A DNA stretch of 33,674 nt from a bacterium (GCA_028278125.1 JANQEY010000086.1:1-33674); one strand, 5' to 3'; shown: positions 9,682-18,747, counted from the stretch's first letter. Translations and numbers: made by a program. The notes: a model not told the origin generated them from the letters alone.

Positions 9682-10614
9682 ATGGAAAAGATTCTGGTTA
9701 CCGGAGGTGCGGGATATATTGGATCGATTCTCGTACCAACACTTCTTCAACTGGGACACAAGGTTACCATCTACGACAGTTTTATGTTCGGAGCGACTCC
9801 TCTGTTAAGCTTCTCGCGTCATCACAACCTGGAAGTAATTAAAGGAGACATCAGGGACAAGGAAAACATGGCAAGAGCCATTAAGGGACACGACTGGGTA
9901 TTTCACCTGGCAGCAATCGTCGGTTATCCCGCTTGTGCCGCGGACCCAACACGTGCCAATTCAACCAATGTTGAAGGTACTCAAATCGTTCTCGATGCAA
10001 TGGAAAAAGGCCAGAAGCTGATGTATGCTTCAACCGGCTCCACATATGGTAAAGTTGAAGGTACAGCTACTGAAGAAACCCCGATTGCCCCATTAACGCT
10101 ATATGGTAAAAACAAACGCGACTGCGAACACATGATCCAGCAGACCGATCTTGACCATTGTATGTTCCGTTTTGCCACGGTTTTCGGAAGCTCACCCAGG
10201 ATGCGTCTTGATCTCCTGATAAATGATTTTGTTTACCAGGCAATTCATAATAAACAGATTGTTCTTTTTGAAGGCCATTTCCGTCGTACGTTCCTGCACA
10301 GTACCGATGCCGCGGCGATATATACTTTTGCGCTGGAAAATTTTGATGCGATGAATGGTGGTGTGTTCAATGTTGGCGACGAAAAAATGAACTACACCAA
10401 AAAGGACGCTGCTGAAGCAATCGCCAAGCACATAGACTATTACCTGCATGAAGCTGAGTTTGGAAGTGATCCGGACAAGCGTGATTATGAAGTTGATTAT
10501 TCCAAGCTTAATAATCTCGGGTTCAAGGCAAAAGTCGACCTTGATATGGGTGTCCAGGAATTGATTAAAATTCTCTCGGTATTAAAAGTTGATAATCCAT
10601 TAAGAAATGCTTAA
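9682..10614 (+). CDS. NAD-dependent epimerase/dehydratase (nucleotide-sugar, extended SDR)
   Basis: A 310-residue extended short-chain dehydrogenase. The N-terminal Rossmann motif is TGGAGYIG (7-14), and the catalytic pair is Tyr141/Lys145 in YGKNK, with Ser/Thr at 117-121 (STGST). HLAAIVGYPACAADP (75-89) is typical of sugar-nucleotide epimerases or dehydratases in polysaccharide and glycolipid loci. A good ribosome site (ACGGAG, nine or ten bases upstream) supports ATG 9682. It lies 52 bases after the sulfotransferase and 23 bases before a second enzyme of the same superfamily, so the two probably act in sequence on one NDP-sugar. Whether it is a 4-epimerase, a dehydratase or a reductase cannot be told from the motifs. 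Confidence 0.9.
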   Translation: MEKILVTGGAGYIGSILVPTLLQLGHKVTIYDSFMFGATPLLSFSRHHNLEVIKGDIRDKENMARAIKGHDWVFHLAAIVGYPACAADPTRANSTNVEGTQIVLDAMEKGQKLMYASTGSTYGKVEGTATEETPIAPLTLYGKNKRDCEHMIQQTDLDHCMFRFATVFGSSPRMRLDLLINDFVYQAIHNKQIVLFEGHFRRTFLHSTDAAAIYTFALENFDAMNGGVFNVGDEKMNYTKKDAAEAIAKHIDYYLHEAEFGSDPDKRDYEVDYSKLNNLGFKAKVDLDMGVQELIKILSVLKVDNPLRNA

Positions 10615-10637
10615 TAACAAATAGACTGGAATAAATA

Positions 10638-11579
10638 ATGGCAACCGTTGTTTTACTAACCGGCGGAACCGGATTTTTCGGTCGACGCCTGAAAGAAGCT
10701 ATTGAAAGCCAGGATAAATATGAGCTGGTAGCTCCCGGCAGGCCAGATTTTGACCTGATGGACCCTGAATCTGTCCAGAAAACATTAAAAGATATAATGC
10801 CGGAGATTGTCGTTCATTCAGCTGCTTATTACGGTGGTCTGAAGATCTGTATGGAAGAACCGGCAAATATGTTCCATCACAACATCGTGATGATGGCAAA
10901 CCTGTTTGAGGCCTGCGGTAAAGCCGGAATTAAACGATTTGTCAGCATCGGCTCGGCTTGCGGATATGCCGGTGATGTAGCCGGTGATATGAGCGAAGAC
11001 GATTTCTGGAGTGGTCCTCTTCACCCGTCTGTTGAAGCTTATGGTTTTACAAAAAAAGCCCAGCAGGTCGGTGCCCGTGCTTTCGGAAAGGAACACGGCT
11101 GGATAACTCAATTCCCCCAGATTACAAACCAGTACGGTGAGAACGACGTTTTCACGGAATACCGCTCGCATGTTGTTGCGGCAATGATTAAACGTTACGC
11201 TGACGCCAGGCTGAATAACGTTGAAGAAGTTGTCAACTGGGGTACAGGCGCGCCTGTGCGTGAATTCATATACACTCGTGATTCGGCAGAAGCAGTTGTA
11301 CGGTTAATGGACACAGAGTACCAGGACACTATCAATATCGGTACCGGTACCGGAACATCCATCAAAGAACTGGCCGAACTTATAGCAAAACATGTCGGGT
11401 ATGAAGGTATTGTTTCCTGGGATACAACCAAGGCTGACGGAGTGATGCGGAAGGTACTTGACGTATCACGTATGAAAGAAGTTCTGAACTGGGAACCCCC
11501 TACATCTCTTGATGAAGGGCTGGGTAAAACCATCTCCTGGTATATGGCGAATAAAGAAGAGGCCGACGCGAGGCCATAA
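10638..11579 (+). CDS. NAD(P)-dependent epimerase, GDP-L-fucose synthase-like
   Basis: A 313-residue extended SDR. The cofactor motif is TGGTGFFG (8-15), and the catalytic residues are Ser106, Tyr135 and Lys139 (YGFTK). The sequence around GSAC (105-108) places a cysteine where GDP-fucose synthase has its acid/base Cys, and LHPSVEAYGFTK resembles the PxxPxxxAYxxxK region of that family; AAYYGG at 62-67 also fits. It would make or rearrange a GDP- or other NDP-6-deoxysugar. It is the last gene of the + strand block. Its stop codon (11577-11579) is one base from the stop of the convergent phosphatase gene, and no terminator separates them. The superfamily is certain; the GDP-fucose synthase label is a likely analogy only. 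Confidence 0.87.
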   Translation: MATVVLLTGGTGFFGRRLKEAIESQDKYELVAPGRPDFDLMDPESVQKTLKDIMPEIVVHSAAYYGGLKICMEEPANMFHHNIVMMANLFEACGKAGIKRFVSIGSACGYAGDVAGDMSEDDFWSGPLHPSVEAYGFTKKAQQVGARAFGKEHGWITQFPQITNQYGENDVFTEYRSHVVAAMIKRYADARLNNVEEVVNWGTGAPVREFIYTRDSAEAVVRLMDTEYQDTINIGTGTGTSIKELAELIAKHVGYEGIVSWDTTKADGVMRKVLDVSRMKEVLNWEPPTSLDEGLGKTISWYMANKEEADARP

Positions 11580-11580
11580 T

Positions 11581-14500
11581 TTAATGCGAGTTTGTCAGGC
11601 GTTTTAACGCCATTTGTGTGAAATCGTCGTGTTCGAATCCATTTTCCGGGCAATCGGTCTGGGTCCATTCGGACACGACGGTTTCTACTTTTATCAGGAA
11701 GTTTTTAGCATCAAGACCGGCGAGGGATCTCACCAATGGTTCCAGCCGTTTTTCGTCAAACTCAGTACCAGCAGGCGTAAAAGCTTCATTTACGCCATCA
11801 GTGTAGAGATAAAGAATATCCTCCGCCATCATCTTCACCGATTGCGATTCGTACCTGGTATCGTCGAACATTCCAAAGCAGATCCCGCCTTTGTCAAGTT
11901 TCTCCATATCACCGGTGATCCGAACCAGCATCGGTGCGTTATGTCCTGCGTTCACTGTTTCCAGGACACCTTCCCTGATATTAAGGAGACCGATAAATCC
12001 GGAGGCAAATTGTTCAGGAAGTGTATTGCTGAAGAGAATTTTATTCGCCCTTGCTGCTATTTCCACAAGTGGTAATTCAGTGTTAAACAGGGAATGGAAG
12101 GTAGCCTGGAGATTGGATACCAGCAGAGCCGCTGATAGTCCCTTCCCGGAAACATCACACATCACCATTCCAATTCGTCCATTGCCACAGGGAATTATGT
12201 CGAAATAATCTCCACCGATCTCTTTACAGGGATAGTTATATCCATATACCTCAAAACCATCAATCCTTGGTAGATCTTCCGGTTTAGGTACTATCAGTCT
12301 TTGAATACTCGCAGCTGTTTCAAGCTCGGCTTCCATTTCAGCCTTTGTCAGTTCTTCAGCCTGTTTTCTTTTCAGTTTCCTGATGTGTCCCCTGTAGACC
12401 GGCATGATTATCAAGAGAATTATCGGCAGCCCCATCGCTGCATAACCAATATTCTGCCAGGGGAATGGTGGGTGGTAATATTCGATCTTCCAGACAAACA
12501 GCCTGCCAGATGCTATACCATAGAAGTTTCCCTTCCTGATCTTCGGATTTTCTATACCTGCAAAAGGAAGCGGTTCCCTGCTGAGAATTGATCCATTCCT
12601 GACATCCAGGATCATCAGAACACCTGAATTAAGCAACGCCGCCAATGTATTAGGATCATCATTATTCACCCATTCAAAGTTCCTGCTCAGTTCCTGCTTC
12701 CATAACAGTCTATCGGAATCATTGGCTGTTGATGCCAGGTCAACACCAACAAGGTCAAGATGATCATTCAATACCATCACATCAGACCTGTTGGTCTGGT
12801 TCCAGTGCCAGGCTGTTTTACTCCCGGGAACAATAAATTTTTTATGCCGCCTGTTGTCCGGATCGTAGAGCATAATTGTATCACCGCGAACATAGACAAG
12901 GTCACCGGAAGAGTTTGAAGTTCTCGGAACATAGCCCTTTGGCAGTGGATGTTCAGAAATTCTCTTTCCTGTTTTCGGCTCAATTTCCCACATATTGTTT
13001 GTATCATTAACCAGGATTCCGATACGACCGTTTTCGATATTTGTACTCAGGGTATCCTCATTCCGGATGTAAGTCATTTCGAGGGGCACATTTGGAGGGT
13101 ATAAACGTTTGATATCACCCAGGTTTAACCCATCCGCGATATTATAATCGCCCCAGCCTATGATAATATCACCTTCCTGGATTCCCTCATCATAGGCGCG
13201 TGATGGCTGCGAAATTCCGGAAACAAGCTGTCCCCATTTATTGTGAGCATAAACCCTGTCACCAACGGTTATTGACTGCGTTAAAGTTGTATCAACCCAG
13301 TGATTCCCGTCTCCGGACAGATCCACTCCCACAGTTATCATACCTGTTGGAACTTTTTCGTCGAGTACCAGTCTTCTGAAACAGGTCACTATATAATTAT
13401 CAGCGCATTCCTCCATCTCCAGCCTGTCTTCGTATCCCCAGGTTACGATATTGGCGGAGGATAATTTCCCAAGTTCTGCTTTTCTTTTGAAAAGGTTACC
13501 CAGCTCGATAATATCCCCGTCTTCTGTATAAAGCACCGGTTCGATTTCCAGGAGATGTTCCGTACTGTCAAAATGGCTGTTAAAAAACAGGAGACATTTA
13601 TCGAGGTCGATTGAACAGTTCGGAATTATAGTATTATTAAGAACATGCGCTTTGTTATACGGGGCATCATAGATATAGCTATCATTATTCCGTCCAAGGA
13701 GGACATCGGGGATATACCCATATGATGATCTTGCCAGCAGAGTTTGGTCACCAACCCACAGATGGTAACTTTTACCCAGGTGTGCGTCTTCCGACAACGC
13801 GATAACATCGGTCATCAATAGTTTTTTGCGCCATCTATCGTCCGGAATTTCAATTGCGGATTTGCCGATCATCTGGAGTTTCTCTTTTTCAAACTCCATT
13901 TTATCGAATAGTGCGACAAGTTTTTCGATGGATCGGGGTGTTAAAGACTGGGTAGTTGCGATTGATCGTCTTGCATGCTGGACAGCATTCAGAGTATCTC
14001 CAAGCTCCCAGTAGCTCATTGATGCCAGGGCGTGAAACTCGCTCCGTAAGCTCATCCCTTTAAAAATTCGGTAGGTCCTGGCTTCGTTTCTAGTATATGT
14101 TACGTAGGATTTTACCTTTTCCCGGTAGTTTCCACGCAGATAATCAGGCGATTCAAGTTTTCCGATCTCATATTGTCCCTTTGCGTCAAAAACGTGGAAA
14201 CGATGCTGGTCGGCACTCAGTATCACAAAACCGTCAGTATAGACAAGATAGCGATCCCTTGCCGCATGAACATCCATCGCCTTTACAAGCTTGTAATCTC
14301 CTCTTTTATTCTTTTTAAATAGTTTCAACCAGTTGGGATATATGTGCACCCAGAGAACGTCGAGTGAATCATGTATAACCGCACGAACATCCTGGTCTTC
14401 AATAGAAAACAGGACGTTGCCTTCTTCTACAATCCTGAGTCCTTTTGGTCCCTGTTCAATAAAATTTCCATTCCACCAGGCACCCCATCCATCCAGCGTT

Positions 14501-15654
14501 TCCATTGACAGCACCTGGTCTACATGATCCTTTTCAAGCCTGAACATCCTGGTAGAATCCATTCCCACGCAGGAGAGGTATTGGAATCCCTCTTCATTAA
14601 TCCCGAACCACCGCTTGTAGTCCATGTTCAGGGCATTATCGAAAGTATATGACCTGCATTTTAAATCAGGTTTTTTCAGGTTAACTACATGTATAACATC
14701 GTCCTGCACCGATGTAAAATGTTTCTTCAGAAACCTTGATTTTTCATTCACCTGGAATGGGAGGGAATTGTATAACGTTAAGTCACCATTCTGCAGGTTA
14801 ATATTGTAGATTTTGCTTCCCTGGGCGAGAAGCCATTTATCCCCTGTTTTACCGAGATAGCGGAAATATCTTTCAATACCTCCAAACTTGTATGGAATAA
14901 CTCCCAGTGAAAAATCCAGCGACGAGACAGTAACCACAGTTCCGGATTCAATATCCGCCAGCCGCAGGTAAATTCCGGTTTGTTGTCTTTCCAGGAGCCA
15001 GGCTTTGGTTAAATCCCCATCCATAAATGGCCAGAGGCTGAATTCGTCAGCTCCTTCACGATGGTAGTATCTAACTGGTTGAACTTGAGTAGTATCAAAA
15101 ATTGCTACCCTTGCGCCAACATATTCCGGCTGTGATTCGACCGCAATGATATAATGGTTTTCCGGGTTTTCATCAACCTGGCCGATCCAGTCAATATTCC
15201 AGGGTGCCGGATCATAAACGCCAACAATATTATTATTTCCTGGATCAATGACTGTTAGCCGTTTCATTTTTTCGCTGATATTCGAAAATTCCACGACTCC
15301 GATCCAACTGCCCCAGAACAAGGCTCTGTCTACTGAACCTTCTTTGGAATAGTGCCAGTCAGATTCTATCAGGGAGTCAATATTATTCAGCCCCTTTTCG
15401 CTGAGTCGGACAACTTCGCTCCAATCTCTTGCATCAAGGGCATCCTGGCTTTTTTTATGGAGGTTTTCTAAATCAGGAGAGGCATGAGCAGAGAACAGGG
15501 AGGCCTGCAGTGCCAATATTATTAACACCATAAGGATACTAACGACAGATCTGTAAAAACGCATACCAAGCTGGATATCTAGTGGAGATATCCCTCCCTG
15601 ATTGTATCCCGCGGCTCCAGTTTCTAAAAGAGTTATACTACTGAACTTCAACAT
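11581..15654 (-). CDS. Membrane-anchored PPM/SpoIIE-type phosphatase with large extracytoplasmic propeller and PDZ-like sensor
   Basis: From ATG 15654 it has 1357 residues; starting at ATG 15564 (residue 31) puts a clean signal peptide or anchor (RFYRSVVSILMVLIILALQA) at the very N-terminus and gives 1327 residues. I favour the second, though neither has a strong ribosome site. A TPR-like helical pair follows, then many beta-propeller-like repeats, another helical TPR-like stretch at about 535-595, a PDZ-like domain at about 806-870 (AYDEGIQEGDIIIGW), further propeller, a transmembrane helix at about 1066-1086, a coiled coil (RKQAEELTKAEMEAE) and the cytoplasmic phosphatase with metal ligands in EIGGDYFD (about 1147) and DVSGKG (about 1168). 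RsbU/SpoIIE-type enzymes dephosphorylate anti-anti-sigma (STAS) proteins. No such partner or anti-sigma kinase lies in the window, so it probably acts on targets elsewhere. Confidence 0.92.
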   Translation of the reverse strand: MLKFSSITLLETGAAGYNQGGISPLDIQLGMRFYRSVVSILMVLIILALQASLFSAHASPDLENLHKKSQDALDARDWSEVVRLSEKGLNNIDSLIESDWHYSKEGSVDRALFWGSWIGVVEFSNISEKMKRLTVIDPGNNNIVGVYDPAPWNIDWIGQVDENPENHYIIAVESQPEYVGARVAIFDTTQVQPVRYYHREGADEFSLWPFMDGDLTKAWLLERQQTGIYLRLADIESGTVVTVSSLDFSLGVIPYKFGGIERYFRYLGKTGDKWLLAQGSKIYNINLQNGDLTLYNSLPFQVNEKSRFLKKHFTSVQDDVIHVVNLKKPDLKCRSYTFDNALNMDYKRWFGINEEGFQYLSCVGMDSTRMFRLEKDHVDQVLSMETLDGWGAWWNGNFIEQGPKGLRIVEEGNVLFSIEDQDVRAVIHDSLDVLWVHIYPNWLKLFKKNKRGDYKLVKAMDVHAARDRYLVYTDGFVILSADQHRFHVFDAKGQYEIGKLESPDYLRGNYREKVKSYVTYTRNEARTYRIFKGMSLRSEFHALASMSYWELGDTLNAVQHARRSIATTQSLTPRSIEKLVALFDKMEFEKEKLQMIGKSAIEIPDDRWRKKLLMTDVIALSEDAHLGKSYHLWVGDQTLLARSSYGYIPDVLLGRNNDSYIYDAPYNKAHVLNNTIIPNCSIDLDKCLLFFNSHFDSTEHLLEIEPVLYTEDGDIIELGNLFKRKAELGKLSSANIVTWGYEDRLEMEECADNYIVTCFRRLVLDEKVPTGMITVGVDLSGDGNHWVDTTLTQSITVGDRVYAHNKWGQLVSGISQPSRAYDEGIQEGDIIIGWGDYNIADGLNLGDIKRLYPPNVPLEMTYIRNEDTLSTNIENGRIGILVNDTNNMWEIEPKTGKRISEHPLPKGYVPRTSNSSGDLVYVRGDTIMLYDPDNRRHKKFIVPGSKTAWHWNQTNRSDVMVLNDHLDLVGVDLASTANDSDRLLWKQELSRNFEWVNNDDPNTLAALLNSGVLMILDVRNGSILSREPLPFAGIENPKIRKGNFYGIASGRLFVWKIEYYHPPFPWQNIGYAAMGLPIILLIIMPVYRGHIRKLKRKQAEELTKAEMEAELETAASIQRLIVPKPEDLPRIDGFEVYGYNYPCKEIGGDYFDIIPCGNGRIGMVMCDVSGKGLSAALLVSNLQATFHSLFNTELPLVEIAARANKILFSNTLPEQFASGFIGLLNIREGVLETVNAGHNAPMLVRITGDMEKLDKGGICFGMFDDTRYESQSVKMMAEDILYLYTDGVNEAFTPAGTEFDEKRLEPLVRSLAGLDAKNFLIKVETVVSEWTQTDCPENGFEHDDFTQMALKRLTNSH

Positions 15655-15971
15655 CGTTTCAATTATTTCCCGACACCAGAATAGAAATACTTACCGGGGA
15701 CTATGATTATTCCGGGCTAAAAATTATCACAACAGAGAATTATGTTTTTGTGTTTCTGTAGCTTATGAATAAATGTTGAAGACTAAACTCCCCCATTTGA
15801 AAAGAAACGTATCCTATAAACTACTATACATTTTTTCTTCAAACAACATTCTGACCAATATTTGAGCCTGAAAAATCTGACAATTAAATTTGAGATAAAA
15901 TTTAGAGTTCAAAGTAATGATATTCTTTGTTATCAGTTGTCAATCGCTCGAATTCAATATCTCTATTTTGC

Positions 15972-16000
15972 TTGACTCAAATTTAATTTCTCAATAAATT
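15972..16000 (+). promoter_or_regulatory. Candidate sigma70-like promoter for the T9SS protein at 16260
   Basis: TTGACT (15972-15977) and TAAATT (15995-16000) are 17 bases apart, matching 5/6 and 4/6 of the classical -35/-10 consensus. The surroundings are AT-rich. It would give a leader of about 250 bases that contains the stem-loops at 16042-16224. Sequence likeness only; promoters in the FCB group can differ from this consensus. Confidence 0.35.
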
Positions 16001-16041
16001 TAATGATCCGTGGAATTTCCAAGGTAAAACATTTTCTATAG

Positions 16042-16224
16042 GCCAACGTCAGCAGTAGAACATGGGGTGCTGATTGAATTGTTGGCAGGAGCCGGCAGTA
16101 ATTCTCTATCCGGATGAGAGGTTTTCATCTAATGCCGCGAGCCAATGCACCAATTTATGAAGTAATGCTCTGAAAGGTTTTGCCTGGCCAACGGCTTTTT
16201 TTTTCAGGCCGGGAGTTAACCCGG
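16042..16224 (+). ncRNA. Putative structured 5' leader RNA with alternative pairings
   Basis: Visible perfect pairings: GCCAAC 16042-16047 with GTTGGC 16081-16086, enclosing TCAGCA 16049-16054 with TGCTGA 16068-16073. A second, three-tier hairpin is TTGGC 16082-16086/GCCAA 16141-16145, CGGCA 16093-16097/TGCCG 16133-16137 and CTCT 16104-16107/AGAG 16117-16120. Then CTGAAA 16170-16175/TTTCAG 16202-16207 around GCC/GGC and a nine-T run (16196-16204), and CCGGG 16209-16213/CCCGG 16220-16224. GTTGGC 16081-16086 can pair with either of the first two partners or with a third copy, GCCAAC at 16187-16192, so the folds exclude one another. It matches no riboswitch class I could recognise. It may be a regulatory leader or an mRNA-stabilising structure for the next gene. 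Confidence 0.5.
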
Positions 16225-16259
16225 TGGAACAGGTATTATACTAACACAGGATAGGTTCT

Positions 16260-18419
16260 ATGAACAAGAATTTGATAACTCTGAGTGTGACGATCCTTAT
16301 TCTGATGCTGGCAATAAGTGTGTCCGCAACAGAGCTTACGTCACTAAGATCCTCAACCGCCAACCCGGTGGAATGGGGAACATTTGCCCCGGCAAATGGT
16401 GGGCAAGTATTAACAAACGGTGAATTGGACGAAGAATTCAGTGATTCCCTGGTTTATCACGATTTTACCAATGCATTCTACTATTATTCAGAAGCGGAGG
16501 ATTTCCTCGCTGGTTACCGTTTTACAACACCCGCTCCATTTACTATCCAGGGATTGCGCTTCTTCGTTTCCCAAAGCGCAACCGTTGAAGAAGTAACCGT
16601 TGGTTTTTACACAACAACAACTGCAGAGCATGATTCCCTGATGATGCCTGATGAATTGCTCTATGAGTGGGACGCTGAGCCGACATCAGTCTCAGAAGAG
16701 ACAAACTTTAACGCTCCTTATCCGGGTTGGGTAGAGCTGGTATTTGATGAAGCTGATTATATCGCACTCGATGAAGCTGAAGATGTATGGGTAGTAATCG
16801 GCCCATGTCCCGGTGAAGGTAACGACGCGTGGGGTGTTGGTCTCGACCAGGACGGCGCCGAAGCAGGTTTCCGCTGCCGGACAGCCTTTTCTCCGGACGA
16901 TCCACTCGACTACCAGACACCGTTCGATTTTATCATCAACCTCCTTGGTGAATTCGCTGAAGATTTTTATGATGTGAGAGGTTATGCGCTCTACAATGAT
17001 ATTGAACGGTTCCATTTAGCTTCTGAAACTGATGTAACCCTTTCCGCCAAGTTCACCAATGGTGGAACCGTAGATTCGCCGGCTGGTGATGTTACATTCA
17101 CAGTTATGCAGTATGGCGAGGAAGATCCGGTTGAAGTATTCAGTAATACCGTTGCCATCGATCCCATTGCCAGCTTCTCTATGGATACTGTTTCAGTAAC
17201 CGCAACAGAAGCCTGGACACCCGATGAAGAAGGTCACTATATCGCAGAAGCATATATTTACTGCGATGAAGATGAGTCCGTGCTTGAAAACAACACCTAC
17301 CTGCTGTTGCAGGATGTTGTCAATGAGTACAGCTGGATTGCCTACGACGATGGTATCAGTGAAACAACCGTGAGTCAGCAGGAAGGTAGCGGCTGGTGTG
17401 TACCATTTTACCCGCTTGAATACCCGGCTTCAATTGATTCAATTATGATATGGTTCCCGGCAGCCCACGAAACAACAGATATTCGGGTGGCGACTTTAGA
17501 TAACCAGACATTGACCGAAGTATGGACTTATACCGGTGCAACCGACTCCGGGTGGACCTATATCGGCGTTGAGAGTGAGGAATTCCCGGAGGGAATCAAC
17601 ATTAATGGTGGTTCTTTCCTCGTTGCCTATATGTATGTCAACGATGTTTCATTCCACTCTGATGCAGATCCCCCAACCAGTGCTTCCAATCCGGAAATGC
17701 CTGAAGCTTCATGGACATATAGAGAAGATGGATTGTTTTATGATCAGACCGGAAACTGGATGATCCGTGCCCGGATGGGTACCGGTGTTGCACCAGAAAT
17801 CAGCTTCCCGGAAACAGAACTTGAATTCCCGGAAACAATGGTTGGTACATCTTCAGAGATCGAAATCTATGTAGACAATCTCGGAACCGGGATCGGCCAC
17901 ATCAATGAAGTTATCATTGCCCAGTCCGTTATGGATGTACTGGCAATTGATGAAGCGTTCCCGATTGAAATCGCACCAGGAACCAGGGACTCCCTGACAG
18001 CTGTCTGGGCTCCGGACGAGGAAGAACCGGAAGACCTGGATAATGCAATTGTCCGTGTCCTGACTGACGACATTAATGAACCACCAAATGGATTTATGAT
18101 CCGTCTCAGCGGTCTGTACAAATTATCAGTCCGTGAAATGGTTGATGCGGTACCAAACGAGTATTTCCTTGGCCAGAATTACCCGAACCCGTTCAACCCG
18201 ACTACCGAAATTCGCTTTGGTGTAAGGGAAGCCGGTCATGTTTCCATGGCTATCTACAACCTGATGGGTCAGGAAGTAGGACGTCTTGTTGACCAGCAGA
18301 TGCAGGCAGGAACGCACATGGTCAGCTTCGACGCCAGCAACCTCGCCAGTGGTGTATACTATTACTCTATCGAGGTTAATGGATTCCGTACCATGAAGAA
18401 GATGGCCTTGATCAGGTAA
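16260..18419 (+). CDS. Secreted T9SS-sorted acidic surface protein with CARDB-like domains
   Basis: A 719-residue exported protein. Residues 1-23 form a signal peptide (ITLSVTILILMLAISVSA core). The middle consists of beta-sandwich segments: one CARDB/APHP-like domain around 250-360 (FTNGGTVDSPAGDV start, ENNTYL end) and an ASH-like 'choice of anchor' segment around 515-620 (LEFPETMVGTSSEI). The last 85 residues are a type A T9SS sorting domain, starting YFLGQNYPNPFNPTTEI and ending KKMALIR. No catalytic motif is visible. The protein is very acidic and its codon choice looks more uniform than that of the next T9SS gene, hinting at high expression, although I did not compute this. It has its own long leader upstream and a strong terminator downstream, so it is monocistronic. 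Role unknown; a surface-layer, adhesive or appendage component is one guess. Confidence 0.88.
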   Translation: MNKNLITLSVTILILMLAISVSATELTSLRSSTANPVEWGTFAPANGGQVLTNGELDEEFSDSLVYHDFTNAFYYYSEAEDFLAGYRFTTPAPFTIQGLRFFVSQSATVEEVTVGFYTTTTAEHDSLMMPDELLYEWDAEPTSVSEETNFNAPYPGWVELVFDEADYIALDEAEDVWVVIGPCPGEGNDAWGVGLDQDGAEAGFRCRTAFSPDDPLDYQTPFDFIINLLGEFAEDFYDVRGYALYNDIERFHLASETDVTLSAKFTNGGTVDSPAGDVTFTVMQYGEEDPVEVFSNTVAIDPIASFSMDTVSVTATEAWTPDEEGHYIAEAYIYCDEDESVLENNTYLLLQDVVNEYSWIAYDDGISETTVSQQEGSGWCVPFYPLEYPASIDSIMIWFPAAHETTDIRVATLDNQTLTEVWTYTGATDSGWTYIGVESEEFPEGININGGSFLVAYMYVNDVSFHSDADPPTSASNPEMPEASWTYREDGLFYDQTGNWMIRARMGTGVAPEISFPETELEFPETMVGTSSEIEIYVDNLGTGIGHINEVIIAQSVMDVLAIDEAFPIEIAPGTRDSLTAVWAPDEEEPEDLDNAIVRVLTDDINEPPNGFMIRLSGLYKLSVREMVDAVPNEYFLGQNYPNPFNPTTEIRFGVREAGHVSMAIYNLMGQEVGRLVDQQMQAGTHMVSFDASNLASGVYYYSIEVNGFRTMKKMALIR

Positions 18420-18458
18420 ATACTATAAATGGTCTATACCGGGAAACCGGAAAATATA

Positions 18459-18486
18459 AGCCGGACACTCAGGTGTCCGGCTTTTT
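18459..18486 (+). terminator. Strong intrinsic terminator after the T9SS protein gene
   Basis: AGCCGGACAC (18459-18468) pairs perfectly over ten bases with GTGTCCGGCT (18473-18482) around a TCAG loop, followed by TTTT. It starts 40 bases after the stop codon at 18419. Confidence 0.92.
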
Positions 18487-18567
18487 ATCTAACAATAATC
18501 CCGGGAAACTCTGTTATGCCTCGGCACACAAGTCCTGGGCTACCTCGCGTTTCAATAAGTATAAATT

Positions 18568-18602
18568 GGTGTCGTCCCCGGTTTGACCGGGGACCCAGTG
18601 TC
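18568..18602 (+). repeat. REP-like palindromic repeat, copy 1
   Basis: A 35-base unit beginning GGTGTCGTCCCCGG and ending CCAGTGTC. Its core GTCCCCGG (18574-18581) and CCGGGGAC (18587-18594) forms a perfect 8-bp stem with a TTTGA loop. The reverse complement occurs at 21126-21160 with 32 of 35 bases identical, on the other side of the gene at 18748-20952. Confidence 0.85.
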
Positions 18603-18747
18603 TTTATGTGATGTATTATGGATTTATTGGGTAGACAATTGGATATTGTTGCATAACCAAAATCTATTTTGTAAACTAATCCCATCCCCCGCACACTTAG
18701 TCCATTCTCTGTACTGAGATAATTTCGTAAATACCATTGAGAGCTCG

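Larger units (their letters stand above)
15655..16259. other. 605-base divergent intergenic region, no gene seen
   Basis: This region separates the - strand phosphatase from the + strand secreted-protein gene. The left 350 bases are AT-rich and hold no open frame of note. The right part carries a candidate promoter (15972-16000) and a leader full of complementary segments (16042-16224), described separately. I saw no tRNA-like cloverleaf or rRNA. Confidence 0.75.
18420..18747. other. 328-base intergenic region with terminator and REP-like element
   Basis: It contains the terminator at 18459-18486 and a palindromic repeat copy at 18568-18602. The remaining 145 bases before the next start hold no open frame and no clear promoter that I could see. 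Confidence 0.7.

Noticed and set aside
11598..11611. GGCGTTTTAACGCC hairpin just past the convergent junction, as a terminator of the + strand block.
   Set aside because: It lies in the phosphatase coding sequence, the stem is only five to six bases and no T-run follows.
16064..16073. GGGGTGC, resembling the 5' box of a TPP riboswitch.
   Set aside because: No CTGAGA or the long 3' conserved segment follows.
16081..16145. Possible FMN riboswitch: GCCGGCAGT, TCCGGATGAGAG and CCGCGAG look like RFN-element words.
   Set aside because: The words are in the wrong order for the RFN fold, the GGTGAAATTCC segments are absent, and the downstream gene has no link to flavin metabolism.
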